This document shows positions 7,944-15,402 of a stretch of DNA of 64,000 nucleotides, piece by piece. Made by a program: the position numbers and the translations under genes. A model generated the notes under the pieces. It was not told the DNA's origin and made no database searches. It was given only the letters and a program-made list of their open reading frames with translations. Position 1 is the stretch's first letter. Every line of letters begins with the position of its first letter. This DNA is from a virus, in the IMG/VR virus record IMGVR_UViG_3300040801_005525, positions 18,838 to 82,837 of that record, one strand, 5' to 3'.

Positions 7944-9014
7944 ATGAGTTCCCGCATTAAATACGACTCCGCACAGGCCGCTTCATGGCTCGAAATGCTT
8001 CAGACCACCAAGAAGGGGGCGAGCGACCTCATCGGTGTGAGCAGGCCACGCTTTGACAAGATCCTCGAGCAGGGAGCGAGCGACACCGAAGCGCTCGCCA
8101 TGAAGTTTGTCGAACGTGAGCATCTTCAAGCCGCAAGGCTCGCTTCACAGATGTCCCCGATGACCGCAGTCAAGCTTGCCTTCGAGAACATCGAATCCAT
8201 CTATCGTAAGGAGGAAGGCACGACCGATCATGACACGGGGATCGAGCTTGGAGATGAGGGGAGGCTCGTGTTGCCTTCACCTGGGTTGGTCGTCGTGACA
8301 GGACCACCCTCGAGTGGAAAGTCTTCCCTGCTGCGCCAGCTCGTCTCGCAGAAACCCATGGCGAGCCAACTTGCTTATCTCTGTCTCGAACAACCCATGA
8401 CCGAAGCCGTCATCAAGCTCATGTGCCAGGTCGCGCGTATCCACTCGAGTCACATCAAGACAGCGCGCCTCAGCGAGAATGACTGGGCACGACTCATCAA
8501 GGCTGCTGGCGATCTCTCCGAGGCAAACGTGAGCATGATCGGTCAAACCTGGGCGCTCGATGACATCATCGAGCATGTGCACGCCTTACACGCCACACGC
8601 GGACTCGATGCCTTCGTGCTCGACGGCCTTGGTCTCGTCGAAGTGCACGATGCGCGATCACGATCCGAGGAGCTCGCACGTGTGGTACGCAAGCTCAAAA
8701 AGCTTGCCTATGAGCTTGGCATTCTCGTCGTCACCAGCGCCCATACTCAGAGCCAAACAGCGCGCCACAAGCGACCATCGCTCGCAGACATCGAGCAAGC
8801 TCCCGGTCCTCTTCACTACGCAGACACGATCCTCGCATTGCACCGTGAAGAGCTCTTTGACCCAAACTCTGAACTCAGGGGGATCGCGGAGCTCCATACG
8901 CTCAAGCATCCTGACGGGCAACTCAGGACAACGCCCCTGCGCTTCTTCCCCCAATACGGACGCTTCGAGCCGCTCAGTGAGAAGGATCGGCAAGATGCAT
9001 TCTCCTTCCTCTGA
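7944..9014 (+). CDS. DnaB/RecA-fold ATPase with N-terminal HTH-like segment (356 aa)
   Basis: Start MSSRIKYDS chosen for its AGGAG site. Residues 22-45 (TKKGASDLIGVSRPRFDKIL) look like a helix-turn-helix. Residues about 95-350 form a P-loop domain: Walker A GPPSSGKS (120-127), a strand LAYLCLEQPM matching the DnaB 'SLEM' region, Walker B FVLDGLGLVEV, and the ILVVTSAHTQSQ strand with His/Gln sensor. This resembles the C-terminal domain of DnaB or RSF1010 RepA-type hexameric helicases but lacks the DnaB N-terminal domain. A separate full DnaB is encoded at 57.9-59.4 kb. It may be a helicase, a plasmid-type replication ATPase, or a regulator; it has its own promoter and orientation. Confidence 0.75.
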   Translation: MSSRIKYDSAQAASWLEMLQTTKKGASDLIGVSRPRFDKILEQGASDTEALAMKFVEREHLQAARLASQMSPMTAVKLAFENIESIYRKEEGTTDHDTGIELGDEGRLVLPSPGLVVVTGPPSSGKSSLLRQLVSQKPMASQLAYLCLEQPMTEAVIKLMCQVARIHSSHIKTARLSENDWARLIKAAGDLSEANVSMIGQTWALDDIIEHVHALHATRGLDAFVLDGLGLVEVHDARSRSEELARVVRKLKKLAYELGILVVTSAHTQSQTARHKRPSLADIEQAPGPLHYADTILALHREELFDPNSELRGIAELHTLKHPDGQLRTTPLRFFPQYGRFEPLSEKDRQDAFSFL

Positions 9015-9217
9015 GCCGGAGCGTAAATAAATTTACAAACCGATTGAGCGGTAGTGACTTGCACCTGGTCGCGTCGAGGACAAAACGTGATGGATTTGGT
9101 GGGCGCCCCAAACGTCCCAGCTTTTCTGTGTGGTAAAACGTGGCGGGAAAGTTTCACCCGATGTGATGGCTATTCTGGATTTTCATTCGGGAGGGATTTC
9201 GAGGACTTATCGGCAAA

Positions 9218-9270
9218 GGTGAAATAATTACACCAAATGCATTGACAGGTGAAATGATTGCACCTATATT
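9218..9270 (+). promoter_or_regulatory. Strong promoter with two palindromic operators
   Basis: TTGACA (9242-9247), a 17-base spacer, TATATT (9265-9270). The spacer is itself the near-palindrome GGTGAAATGATTGCACC (9248-9264). A second copy, GGTGAAATAATTACACC, lies at 9218-9234, exactly 30 bp away (about three helix turns). A dimeric repressor bound in the spacer would block RNA polymerase; the second site would allow cooperative binding. Confidence 0.8.
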
Positions 9271-9310
9271 GGGTTTCAGAAGGCAATGACGCCTACCACG
9301 GAGACTCGCC

Positions 9311-9892
9311 ATGCAGACCATCATCACCCTTACCGAAGTCCGCACCCTCACAAACGGCAGCAGACTCGCCCGCTACGAGCTGCGCGGCCAGCGCTGCGCT
9401 TCTTTCGTGCCACGCCAGGGTGACGCGCTCGCATGGCTCCTCTCCTCTCTCTCGCTTACTCAGGAGCCCGCCATGCAAGACGAGCTTGCCGAGGTGCGCA
9501 GCATCATCCACGCCGCAGGCTGGGATCGATGGCGCAAGGCCATCGACGCCGTTCACACCATCAAGGGCGATGCACAGCGCACCGCACAGCTCATGGTCGA
9601 GCAGGCGCTTCGTACCGAGTGGATCGCTACACTCGACCGCGCCGAAGCGCTGCTTCAGCAGCACCTCGACGAGGAGCTTACCGAGTGGGCTGCCGACATG
9701 ACCGACGCGATGCGCGCCGAGGTCGTCGAGGTCGTCGCAGAGCGCCAGGCCGCTTTCGCAGCGCGCCGCAGCGAGATCCGAAGCACGGCGGCCCACACCC
9801 TCATCGAGACCTTTCGTAAGCTCGAGGCGCTCGCGCAAGCAGTCCGCTTCGAGGAGAGCACACGCATCTGTGACGTGCTCGGCTGCCGCTAA
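9311..9892 (+). CDS. Helical protein of unknown function (193 aa), first gene of operator-controlled cassette
   Basis: The ATG at 9311 has a GGAG site and lies about 35 bp after the operator-embedded promoter. A short strand-rich N-terminus (ITLTEVRTLTNGSRLARYEL) is followed by long amphipathic helices (about 55-185) rich in Ala, Glu and Arg, probably a helical bundle or coiled coil. No family recognised. It is followed by an HTH gene and an acidic protein, all ending at a terminator, so it belongs to a self-contained unit. Being first behind a repressible promoter suggests an inducible product. Confidence 0.75.
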   Translation: MQTIITLTEVRTLTNGSRLARYELRGQRCASFVPRQGDALAWLLSSLSLTQEPAMQDELAEVRSIIHAAGWDRWRKAIDAVHTIKGDAQRTAQLMVEQALRTEWIATLDRAEALLQQHLDEELTEWAADMTDAMRAEVVEVVAERQAAFAARRSEIRSTAAHTLIETFRKLEALAQAVRFEESTRICDVLGCR

Positions 9893-9927
9893 TCCCCACC
9901 TTGCCCCTCACTCTACAGGAGATCATC

Positions 9928-10359
9928 ATGACACACCGACTCTACGCCCCCACCGCTGCCGCGCTCACAGAGACCACCCACCAAGACATGCCCGACGACG
10001 CGCCAGAGGGTGCATTCCTCGCAAGCGGTGGACGCCTCGAGCTCGTCACCCCCCGCACCTTCTTCGTCCGTCAAGGCGGAGCATGGATCGAAATGGACCG
10101 AGACGCCTGGCACGAGGCGCGCCGAGCTGCGGTCTGGCAGGCTCGCGCCACGACACACACGAGCGAGTGGCTTGCCGAGTGGCGAGCACAGATGGGAGGA
10201 AGCGAAGCGCACCCCTTGACGCAAGAGCAGCTCGCCGAGATCCTCGGCGTCTCAGTGAGAGCCGTCAAGGGGTGGGAAAAGGACGGCTCACCTCAGCCCT
10301 ATCTGTGGCGCGCGCTCCGAGACTGGGAGGCGCACAGGTACGATGCGATCGAGGAGTAA
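9928..10359 (+). CDS. Helix-turn-helix protein, probable regulator of the cassette (143 aa)
   Basis: Start MTHRLYAPT has an AGGAG site; the upstream ATG-like start at 9901 has none. The C-terminal third (about 101-140) is a clear XRE-type HTH: LTQEQLAEILGVSVRAVKGW followed by PQPYLWRALRDWE, the pattern found in MqsA/HigA-type antitoxins and phage repressors. The N-terminal two thirds are unrecognised. As the only DNA-binding gene in the cassette it is the natural candidate to bind the GGTGAAATNATTNCACC operators, which is inference. Confidence 0.75.
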   Translation: MTHRLYAPTAAALTETTHQDMPDDAPEGAFLASGGRLELVTPRTFFVRQGGAWIEMDRDAWHEARRAAVWQARATTHTSEWLAEWRAQMGGSEAHPLTQEQLAEILGVSVRAVKGWEKDGSPQPYLWRALRDWEAHRYDAIEE

Positions 10360-10400
10360 CCGTCAGCGAGACACCCCTCGCTGACTCCACCAACAAAAAC

Positions 10401-10484
10401 GCCCCTCCGTGTGAGGGAGGGGCATCACTGCAATACGCCTCGCGGCATCACTGCAATGACTGGACTGTCAGTGTAGCGCGAGGC
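10401..10484 (+). promoter_or_regulatory. Structured leader with hairpins and a 14-bp direct repeat
   Basis: GCCCCTCC (10401) pairs with GGAGGGGC (10416). GCCTCGCG (10437) pairs with CGCGAGGC (10477) across a loop. GGCATCACTGCAAT occurs twice (10421 and 10444, 23 bp apart). No U-run follows, so attenuation, RNA regulation or protein binding is likelier than plain termination. Confidence 0.45.
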
Positions 10485-10502
10485 TCACACGAGGACAAGA
10501 CC

Positions 10503-11129
10503 ATGACTCATGAGATCATCACCCCGAACGGCACCACGTGGACCTTTACCATGGATGAGGAGACCGCGCGCGCTGGCGACGTGGATCACCATATCCTCAT
10601 CGACCCCGAAGCGCACACGGCCACCTATTCGTGGATCTCGAGGGGCTCCACAGCATCGAGCGTGTGGCATCGGCTTGAGCGATCGATCGCCGTGCCCGAA
10701 GGGTCAACCCGTGAGAGCGTCCTCGGTCTGCTCGAGGATGGCGCCTACTTCGACGCCGTGGAGGCTGCATGGCAGGGCGCGCAGTGGGATGGCTCGAATC
10801 ATCGCGGCATGTGGGACGAGGATGGCATTATGGCGCTCGCAGACTGGGAGGTGCATGGCCAGTTCGAGGTACTCTTTACCGGAGACGAGGCGCTCGACCA
10901 GCTCCTCTATGGCGCCTCCTCACGCGAACTCTTCGAGGAATGGCTCGAGCTTGGCCCCGCGAGCCACCAGAGCGACGACTTTGCCTATGACCCTGCCGAG
11001 TACGAGAAGAGCCTCTTTGCACACCTTGCGCAGCAGGATCAGGATGACTTGCGCATCGACGAAGAGGACGAGGAAGACATGGCGCTGTGGCGCGCACTCC
11101 AGAATCAGATCAATGTGCGACAATCCTGA
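10503..11129 (+). CDS. Acidic protein of unknown function (208 aa)
   Basis: The start MTHEIITPNG is preceded by GAGG and follows the structured leader; the long frame that extends back to 9870 overlaps the HTH gene and is not used. The protein is strongly acidic (tail with RIDEEDEEDMALWRALQNQ), with an alpha/beta N-terminal half (TTWTFTMDEE, HHILIDPEAHTATYSWIS) and a helical second half. The net charge is reminiscent of DNA-mimic proteins but nothing decisive is seen. Last gene of the cassette, followed by a terminator. Confidence 0.7.
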   Translation: MTHEIITPNGTTWTFTMDEETARAGDVDHHILIDPEAHTATYSWISRGSTASSVWHRLERSIAVPEGSTRESVLGLLEDGAYFDAVEAAWQGAQWDGSNHRGMWDEDGIMALADWEVHGQFEVLFTGDEALDQLLYGASSRELFEEWLELGPASHQSDDFAYDPAEYEKSLFAHLAQQDQDDLRIDEEDEEDMALWRALQNQINVRQS

Positions 11130-11154
11130 GTTTGCGCCTTGCACAAGAAACGCA

Positions 11155-11190
11155 AAGAGCCCGCGTCGTGATGACGCGGGCTCTTCTTAT
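11155..11190. terminator. Rho-independent terminator
   Basis: Perfect 13-bp stem, arms AAGAGCCCGCGTC and GACGCGGGCTCTT around loop GTGAT, then CTTATT. It closes the rightward cassette and may also stop leftward transcription from the lysis region. Confidence 0.85.
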
Positions 11191-11295
11191 TCGCTGCAAC
11201 CCGGAACCGCCCCGGGACTCGTTTTCTCCGGCTCTCACGGAGCAAAATAGCTCTTCTCATTGAGGCTTATTGCAGCACAGTTTCATCCTATCGAG

Positions 11296-11751
11296 TCACC
11301 AGCGCCACACGGCAAAGCTCACCGCGGTCGTCACGGCCACGCTCACCCCACACGGCACCCGCGCATCGAGTTCGCCCTGCGCGGCAGGCACGCACAGCGC
11401 GGTCGCGGCGCCAAAGGACGCAGCAAGAAGCACGATGCCCCAAGTCGGACGGCGTGAGAGACTGGCGATCGTGTCGTCCTTCTGAGCTTCACGTGCCGCG
11501 CAGTCCTGGGCGCGCACTGTGCAGGCGTCTTTGTCTCGCTCGCACTTGTGCTTGTCAGCGCGGCACATGTGCACCTCGCGCGCGTCCTTGACGGCTTGTC
11601 GGTAGAAGTTCTTCGTGACGATCTTGGACTCGGGAGGGGGTGACTCACTCATCAACGGCGAGGAGCTCTGCGCGAAGCTCGGCCCACTCTTGATTGAGAG
11701 GATGATCAGGATCGCTAATGTCAGGAGGATCCGGCACTGTATCGATCTCAT
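11296..11751 (-). CDS. Cys-rich secreted/membrane protein of the lysis region (151 aa)
   Basis: A clear signal peptide is present (basic MRSIQCR, hydrophobic LLTLAILIILSI, cleavage-like SFAQ), followed by a charged segment with four regularly spaced Cys (CRADKHKCERDKDACTVRAQDC) and two C-terminal hydrophobic helices (GIVLLAASFGAATAL; SVAVTTAVSFAVW). The ATG at 11751 has a GAGG site but overlaps the upstream gene out of frame by 107 bp; the alternative ATG at 11652 would remove the signal. Such nesting and architecture recall spanin pairs, but no lipobox is present, so the exact role is open. Its position at the end of the membrane-gene cluster supports a lysis-related job. Confidence 0.6.
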   Translation of the reverse strand: MRSIQCRILLTLAILIILSIKSGPSFAQSSSPLMSESPPPESKIVTKNFYRQAVKDAREVHMCRADKHKCERDKDACTVRAQDCAAREAQKDDTIASLSRRPTWGIVLLAASFGAATALCVPAAQGELDARVPCGVSVAVTTAVSFAVWRW

Positions 11752-12043
11752 GATGGTCCTCGGCGGTCATGATGGTCGGGTCGAGCACGATCGGAGGGAG
11801 TTCGATCGGAGGGAACTCGCCCTGCTCGGGACGTGGTGCTGTGGGGGGTGGGGAGGGGGTCTCTTTTCTGTCTTTGAGGAGCGTGAGCACGAACAGCGCG
11901 CCAAGTGGCGGGAGCAGGCAGGCCAAGAAGAGCTTCGCCGCCCACACACGCCTCGTCGTGGCCCACACCGTGGCGCTCATCACCACCAACACGCCCCACA
12001 GTACGAGCAGGATGAGGTGTGCCGTCGTCAGCTGGTCGATCAT
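11645..12043 (-). CDS. Small membrane protein with Pro-rich tail (132 aa)
   Basis: Start MIDQLTTAH has an excellent AGGAGG site; the start overlaps the previous stop (ATGA). Two TM helices (LILLVLWGVLVVMSATVWA, about 9-27; AKLFLACLLPPLGALFVLTL, about 35-54) precede a cytoplasmic Pro/acid-rich tail. The size and two-helix topology fit a holin-like protein but no holin family is recognised. Carries a copy of the dispersed repeat coding for KETPSPPPTAP. Confidence 0.65.
   Translation of the reverse strand: MIDQLTTAHLILLVLWGVLVVMSATVWATTRRVWAAKLFLACLLPPLGALFVLTLLKDRKETPSPPPTAPRPEQGEFPPIELPPIVLDPTIMTAEDHHEIDTVPDPPDISDPDHPLNQEWAELRAELLAVDE
11836..11875 (+). repeat. Dispersed G-rich/T-rich repeat, copy 3
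   Basis: GTGCTGTGGGGGGTGGGGAG, then GGGGTCTCTTTTCTG; read on the minus strand it encodes the Lys/Pro-rich tail segment of the membrane protein at 11645-12043. Confidence 0.65.
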
Positions 12044-12705
12044 GGCGCCCTCCTGTAGCGCACGACCGCCCACAGCTGGGCCTCGCCCGTCAGGGTGAGT
12101 GGGTGCGCGTCCACGAGGATCTTGACGCCGTTGACCATGAGCTCGGCGCCGCGCACGACCTCGCCCCGCAAGGCGCGCGCGAGCGGCCAGGACCTCGGCG
12201 GGAGCTCGTGCCCCTCCCAGTCATAGACGGGGCCGATCTGCTCGGCGAGCTCGCGCAGGGTGTCCGCGTCGAGATCCCGGTCCGTGAGCATCAGGATGTG
12301 CAGCGCGCCGCCGTTGCTGATCACGTGGGTCAAGTCGTGCGCCCACACATCCACGCCCTCATCGAAGGTCTTCAAGACCTTCTCGAAGAGCTCCCTGAGC
12401 CTGGCGCGCTCGCGGCGCTCGACCGTCAAGTCCACCTCGAGCGCGTCGATCCTGTACTTGAAGCGCAGCACGGTGCGCTCGCAGTCCTCGTCCTTCTGCT
12501 CGAGCTCTGTGAGGTGCAGCTCGCGCAGCTCACGCACCAGGCGCTCGAGCTCCTCGATGCGGTGCTGCTTGATCCTCACCTGATCTTGCAGGTCCACGGC
12601 GAGATCCATGGCGCTCGTCTCCTCGCCAAGCCCTGGCTGGCTTGCCCTGAGCGCCGCGGCAAAGTCCTCTCCCCCCAGAATCGTCTTGGTGACGTCGTCG
12701 CTCAT
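12040..12705 (-). CDS. Coiled-coil protein of unknown function (221 aa)
   Basis: Start MSDDVTKTI is set by an ATGA overlap with the preceding stop. Residues about 30-115 are a charged coiled coil (IKQHRIEELERLVRELRELH), and the C-terminal 100 residues are alpha/beta (ALHILMLTDRDLDADTLREL; GVKILVDAHPLTLTGEAQLW). No membrane segment. It sits between membrane genes in the lysis region but need not be a lysis protein. No family recognised. Confidence 0.65.
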   Translation of the reverse strand: MSDDVTKTILGGEDFAAALRASQPGLGEETSAMDLAVDLQDQVRIKQHRIEELERLVRELRELHLTELEQKDEDCERTVLRFKYRIDALEVDLTVERRERARLRELFEKVLKTFDEGVDVWAHDLTHVISNGGALHILMLTDRDLDADTLRELAEQIGPVYDWEGHELPPRSWPLARALRGEVVRGAELMVNGVKILVDAHPLTLTGEAQLWAVVRYRRAP

Positions 12706-13082
12706 CCATCTGCCTTTCTTGTCAGGGAGGGTGCCGCATCGGCGAGGTTGAGGGAGTCGGACACCTCGTCGAGCCCTCGCGCCTCGAGGGTGTGCCGCGT
12801 CTCGCGCAGCTTGTCTTGCAACTCCTCGACCTTCTGCTCGAGCGCCTTGCACCTGTCCTGATAGTAGAGCACGCGTGCCGTCTCCGAGTCCTCGAGCTCC
12901 TTGATGCGCGCAGCCTGCGCCTCGATGGTCTTGGCCTGGGTGTCGGTCGCATCCTTGGCGGAGCCACGTTTATAATCGAGCGTCCAACGCCAGCCATAGA
13001 CGAGCAAGGCCACAGCGCCACCAAGGGTCATCCCCTTTGGCGACATGATCAGTTCGAGGAGGTTTGGATCGGGCGTGGCCAT
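12702..13082 (-). CDS. Membrane-anchored coiled-coil protein, i-spanin-like (126 aa)
   Basis: Start MATPDPNLLE has an AGGAGG site. One N-terminal TM helix (MTLGGAVALLVYGWRW, about 18-33) is followed by a long soluble coiled coil (IEAQAARIKELEDSETARVL; CKALEQKVEELQDKLRETRH). This layout, at about 125-150 residues and close to the endolysin, is that of Rz-type inner-membrane spanins, which with an outer-membrane partner fuse the two membranes at the end of lysis. No sequence-level family match is claimed. The gene with a signal peptide at 11296-11751 would be the partner candidate. Confidence 0.55.
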   Translation of the reverse strand: MATPDPNLLELIMSPKGMTLGGAVALLVYGWRWTLDYKRGSAKDATDTQAKTIEAQAARIKELEDSETARVLYYQDRCKALEQKVEELQDKLRETRHTLEARGLDEVSDSLNLADAAPSLTRKADG

Positions 13083-13489
13083 CGTGGAGCCTCCTGACTG
13101 GTGTAGAGGGTGAGGGCCGCGAGCAGCGCAGCGACCCCGTAGGAGGGTGTGGAGGTGAGCCACACGGAGGTCTCGCCAAAGGCCACCACGCAGGCACACC
13201 ACCACACCAGGCAGAATGCCAGGACGATCCAGCGCACACACAGCGCCACACGACCAGGGATGATGGCGAGGATCAGGTCACACACCCCGAGGAGGAGCGG
13301 CACGAGCCCTGCGGCGCCCTGGATGCCGCCATACTCCGCCCATTCGTACATGTCGCGCAGCTCGGGCGGCAGCAGGCGCGCGCCCACCAACACCCAGAGC
13401 CCCCACCATATGAGCCAGGTCGAGTGCGCGGCGGCAGCGGGGTTGCACGCCCGCAGAATGCGTCGAGGGGTCTGGAGTAGGCGTCTCAC
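13049..13489 (-). CDS. Polytopic membrane protein (146 aa)
   Basis: GTG start at 13489 overlapping the previous stop (GTGA) with AGGAGGAGG upstream. Three to four hydrophobic helices: STWLIWWGLWVLVGARLL, AAGLVPLLLGVCDLILAIIP, WIVLAFCLVWWCACVVAF and YGVAALLAALTLY. The basic N-terminus is predicted inside. No family recognised; holin-like or other lysis-timing roles are possible from its place among lysis genes. Confidence 0.65.
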   Translation of the reverse strand: MRRLLQTPRRILRACNPAAAAHSTWLIWWGLWVLVGARLLPPELRDMYEWAEYGGIQGAAGLVPLLLGVCDLILAIIPGRVALCVRWIVLAFCLVWWCACVVAFGETSVWLTSTPSYGVAALLAALTLYTSQEAPRWPRPIQTSSN

Positions 13490-13785
13490 TTGTCCTCCTC
13501 CTTGATCGACACCTCGCCCGAGATCTCGAGCTTGGAGCCGCCCGGCCCCTCCGCACGCAGGCCCGCGTAGCGTCGCAGCCCCACGAGCGTCACCGTGCCC
13601 GCCACGCAGAGCACGGCGCCGATCAGGCCAAAGTACACATAGGGCATCAGATCCTCGCGCTGCTCTGTGGCGAGCTGGGTCAGGAGCAAGCCCGCACCGC
13701 TGGCGAGCACGACGAGGATCCCCGTGAGGATCAGGAGGTAGCCGCTTCGCTCGTGCGGCTCGTCAAGGGGTGATGGGGTGGCCAT
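13486..13785 (-). CDS. Two-TM membrane protein, holin candidate (99 aa)
   Basis: Good GAGGAG site. Two hydrophobic helices (GYLLILTGILVVLASGAGLL, about 15-34; YVYFGLIGAVLCVAGTVTLV, about 49-68) with a short loop, followed by a charged cytoplasmic tail (KLEISGEVSIKEEDK). Size and topology are those of class II holins, and it is immediately downstream of the endolysin gene. The assignment is by topology and context only. Confidence 0.6.
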   Translation of the reverse strand: MATPSPLDEPHERSGYLLILTGILVVLASGAGLLLTQLATEQREDLMPYVYFGLIGAVLCVAGTVTLVGLRRYAGLRAEGPGGSKLEISGEVSIKEEDK

Positions 13786-13811
13786 GGAGTACTCCTCTGG
13801 TGAAGCGTGAA

Positions 13812-14444
13812 TCAGCGCAGCGCGCTGCCGGTGAAGTGATGGAGCTCGAAGCGGTACGCATGCAGGCAGTCCTTGAGGGGCCGCTCGTTACGCACCACAC
13901 CCTCGCCGCGTGTTCCATCGCCGAGGGTGCCGATGGCGTTGCCCTCCACACACGCGATGACCCCTCTCTCCAGATCAGGCGGTCCCTCGGCGAGCATGAT
14001 GTGATCCCCCTCGGGCCTGTTGGTCCTCGGCGTGTCGAGGATCACGATGTCCCCGCGGATCGCGTCCTTCGGGTCGAGGCGCTCCATCCTCGGCACCCCT
14101 GCGCGCCTGTATTGCCTGTCTGAGACGAGGCGTGTGCACGAGGGGATCACGAAGGTGGCCATCAGCGGGTTGATCGACACATCGAGGCATTGCCCCGGCA
14201 TGATGAAGTCCCCGACCTCCATGCCGCAGGCCGCCACGTGGATCCCACACCACATCGTGTCGCTCGTCTCCTTGTAGCCGCCGTGTTTGTCGATGGCCCA
14301 CCCCCATCTCACCAGACGAAAGAGGCGCTCGATCTCGAGCCTGTCGCCCACATAGCCGCGCTGGATGTCCCGAATGGTGAGCTCCCAGTTGGCAAGCGCT
14401 GCGTCGACGAGGGCGTCGCGCAGCTGTTCAATGGTGATCGTCAT
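13812..14444 (-). CDS. Endolysin, CHAP/NlpC-like cysteine peptidase or amidase (210 aa)
   Basis: Catalytic triad pattern of the CHAP/NlpC fold: MWCGIHVAACG with Cys66 at the start of a helix, RGDIVIL (130-136) and GDHIMLAEG with His148 on the next strand, and VEGNA (166-170) giving the third polar residue. These enzymes cut peptide or amide bonds in peptidoglycan. The N-terminal 60 residues are helical and could be a small binding or regulatory part. No signal peptide, so export would need a holin; two candidate membrane proteins follow directly and another precedes it. GAGG lies before the ATG. Confidence 0.75.
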   Translation of the reverse strand: MTITIEQLRDALVDAALANWELTIRDIQRGYVGDRLEIERLFRLVRWGWAIDKHGGYKETSDTMWCGIHVAACGMEVGDFIMPGQCLDVSINPLMATFVIPSCTRLVSDRQYRRAGVPRMERLDPKDAIRGDIVILDTPRTNRPEGDHIMLAEGPPDLERGVIACVEGNAIGTLGDGTRGEGVVRNERPLKDCLHAYRFELHHFTGSALR

Positions 14445-14937
14445 GGGGCACCTCGTGATGGGGAGTGGGGTTAAAGCGCTCGAACAGCTGCCTGTACTGG
14501 TCAGGGAGTCGAAGTGGCATCGGCCCTTGTGACCACGCCACGCTCCCCACGAAGAAGTGAAAGATGAAGACGCAGGTCACGACCCAGTGGTGGCGAGGCT
14601 GGCCCACGCCGAGCGCCGCGCACGCAATGAGCCCTGCGCCATACACGGCGAGCGCCACGGTCACCTGCCACGGCGTGCGAAAAAGCTGGGGGCCAAACAA
14701 ATGCCCCGAGAGCACGCCGCAGCCTGCCGGGATGAACGCCACGAAAAGGCTCCACAGCGCAGTCTGTTCGCTGATGGTGTCGCCAAGCTTCGTGCTCACC
14801 GCAGGCAGGATGTCATAGAGGATCACGAGGATCGTGCCGAGGAGGAGCAGCCCGAGCGTAAACTCGAGGTAATCCCCCTTTTTGATGCGCTCCACGAGCT
14901 CTCGCTCGCTCGACTGCGTCGGGGTAGGTCTTTGCAT
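14428..14937 (-). CDS. Polytopic membrane protein (169 aa)
   Basis: GGAGAC site before the ATG. Four hydrophobic helices: FTLGLLLLGTILVILYDIL, LWSLFVAFIPAGCGVLSG, VTVALAVYGAGLIACAALG and WVVTCVFIFHFFVGSVAW, with a His-rich C-terminus. It overlaps the endolysin start by 17 bp. No family recognised; its position suggests involvement in lysis or superinfection exclusion, but this is context only. Confidence 0.65.
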   Translation of the reverse strand: MQRPTPTQSSERELVERIKKGDYLEFTLGLLLLGTILVILYDILPAVSTKLGDTISEQTALWSLFVAFIPAGCGVLSGHLFGPQLFRTPWQVTVALAVYGAGLIACAALGVGQPRHHWVVTCVFIFHFFVGSVAWSQGPMPLRLPDQYRQLFERFNPTPHHEVPHDDHH

Positions 14938-15056
14938 GAAGTCTCCGCTGAGATAGGGGGGGATGGCGCCTCAAGGGAGGACACCTCGGACAAGCCACCC
15001 GATCAGGAGCCCTGCGAGCACACACCCCATGTGCGCTCGTAAGCCCCAAAGCCTGA

Positions 15057-15371
15057 TCAGGTAGGCCCGTTTGGGTCCGTCCAGGGCACGAGGTTGAAGG
15101 CGCCCGCGAGCTCCACGAGCGAGGCATACTCCTGCTGCCCCTCGCTCCCCTCGTCGACATACGCCCATACGAGCCCCGTGATGCCCCCGAGCTGCTCGAT
15201 CTGAGCGGCAGGGGCGCTGCCTTGCCCCCCATAGTGCGTGATGGTGTGTGAGCCTGAATTCAGGGCGAGCGCCACGGTCAGGCCCGCAAGATCCGGGGCC
15301 TGGTTGAGCACATCCTGTCTGATGCGTTGAATGTCTGCGGCTGGGCCGTACAGGGCGATTTCTCGTCTCAT
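15057..15371 (-). CDS. Hypothetical protein (104 aa)
   Basis: Start MRREIALYG has a GAGAGG site; the 15440 start does not. An alpha/beta pattern is seen (REIALYGPA, helix ADIQRIRQDVLNQA, strand LTVALALNSGSHTITHYG, TGLVWAYVDEG), suggesting a compact single domain. No family recognised. Lies between lysis and tail-fibre genes. Confidence 0.6.
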   Translation of the reverse strand: MRREIALYGPAADIQRIRQDVLNQAPDLAGLTVALALNSGSHTITHYGGQGSAPAAQIEQLGGITGLVWAYVDEGSEGQQEYASLVELAGAFNLVPWTDPNGPT

Positions 15372-15402
15372 GGTGTCCTCTCCATCATGGTGGTCAATAA
15401 GG

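Noticed and set aside
9870-10502. Extension of the acidic-protein frame
   Set aside because: It overlaps the HTH gene in another frame and crosses the leader hairpins; the ATG at 10503 has a ribosome site.
11191-11290. Possible tRNA fragment near the terminator
   Set aside because: No cloverleaf could be formed; only short hairpins are seen.
14971-15168. Leftward frame of 65 codons with C-terminal hydrophobic stretch
   Set aside because: Overlaps a better gene by 111 bp, and the part outside has no start or ribosome site.
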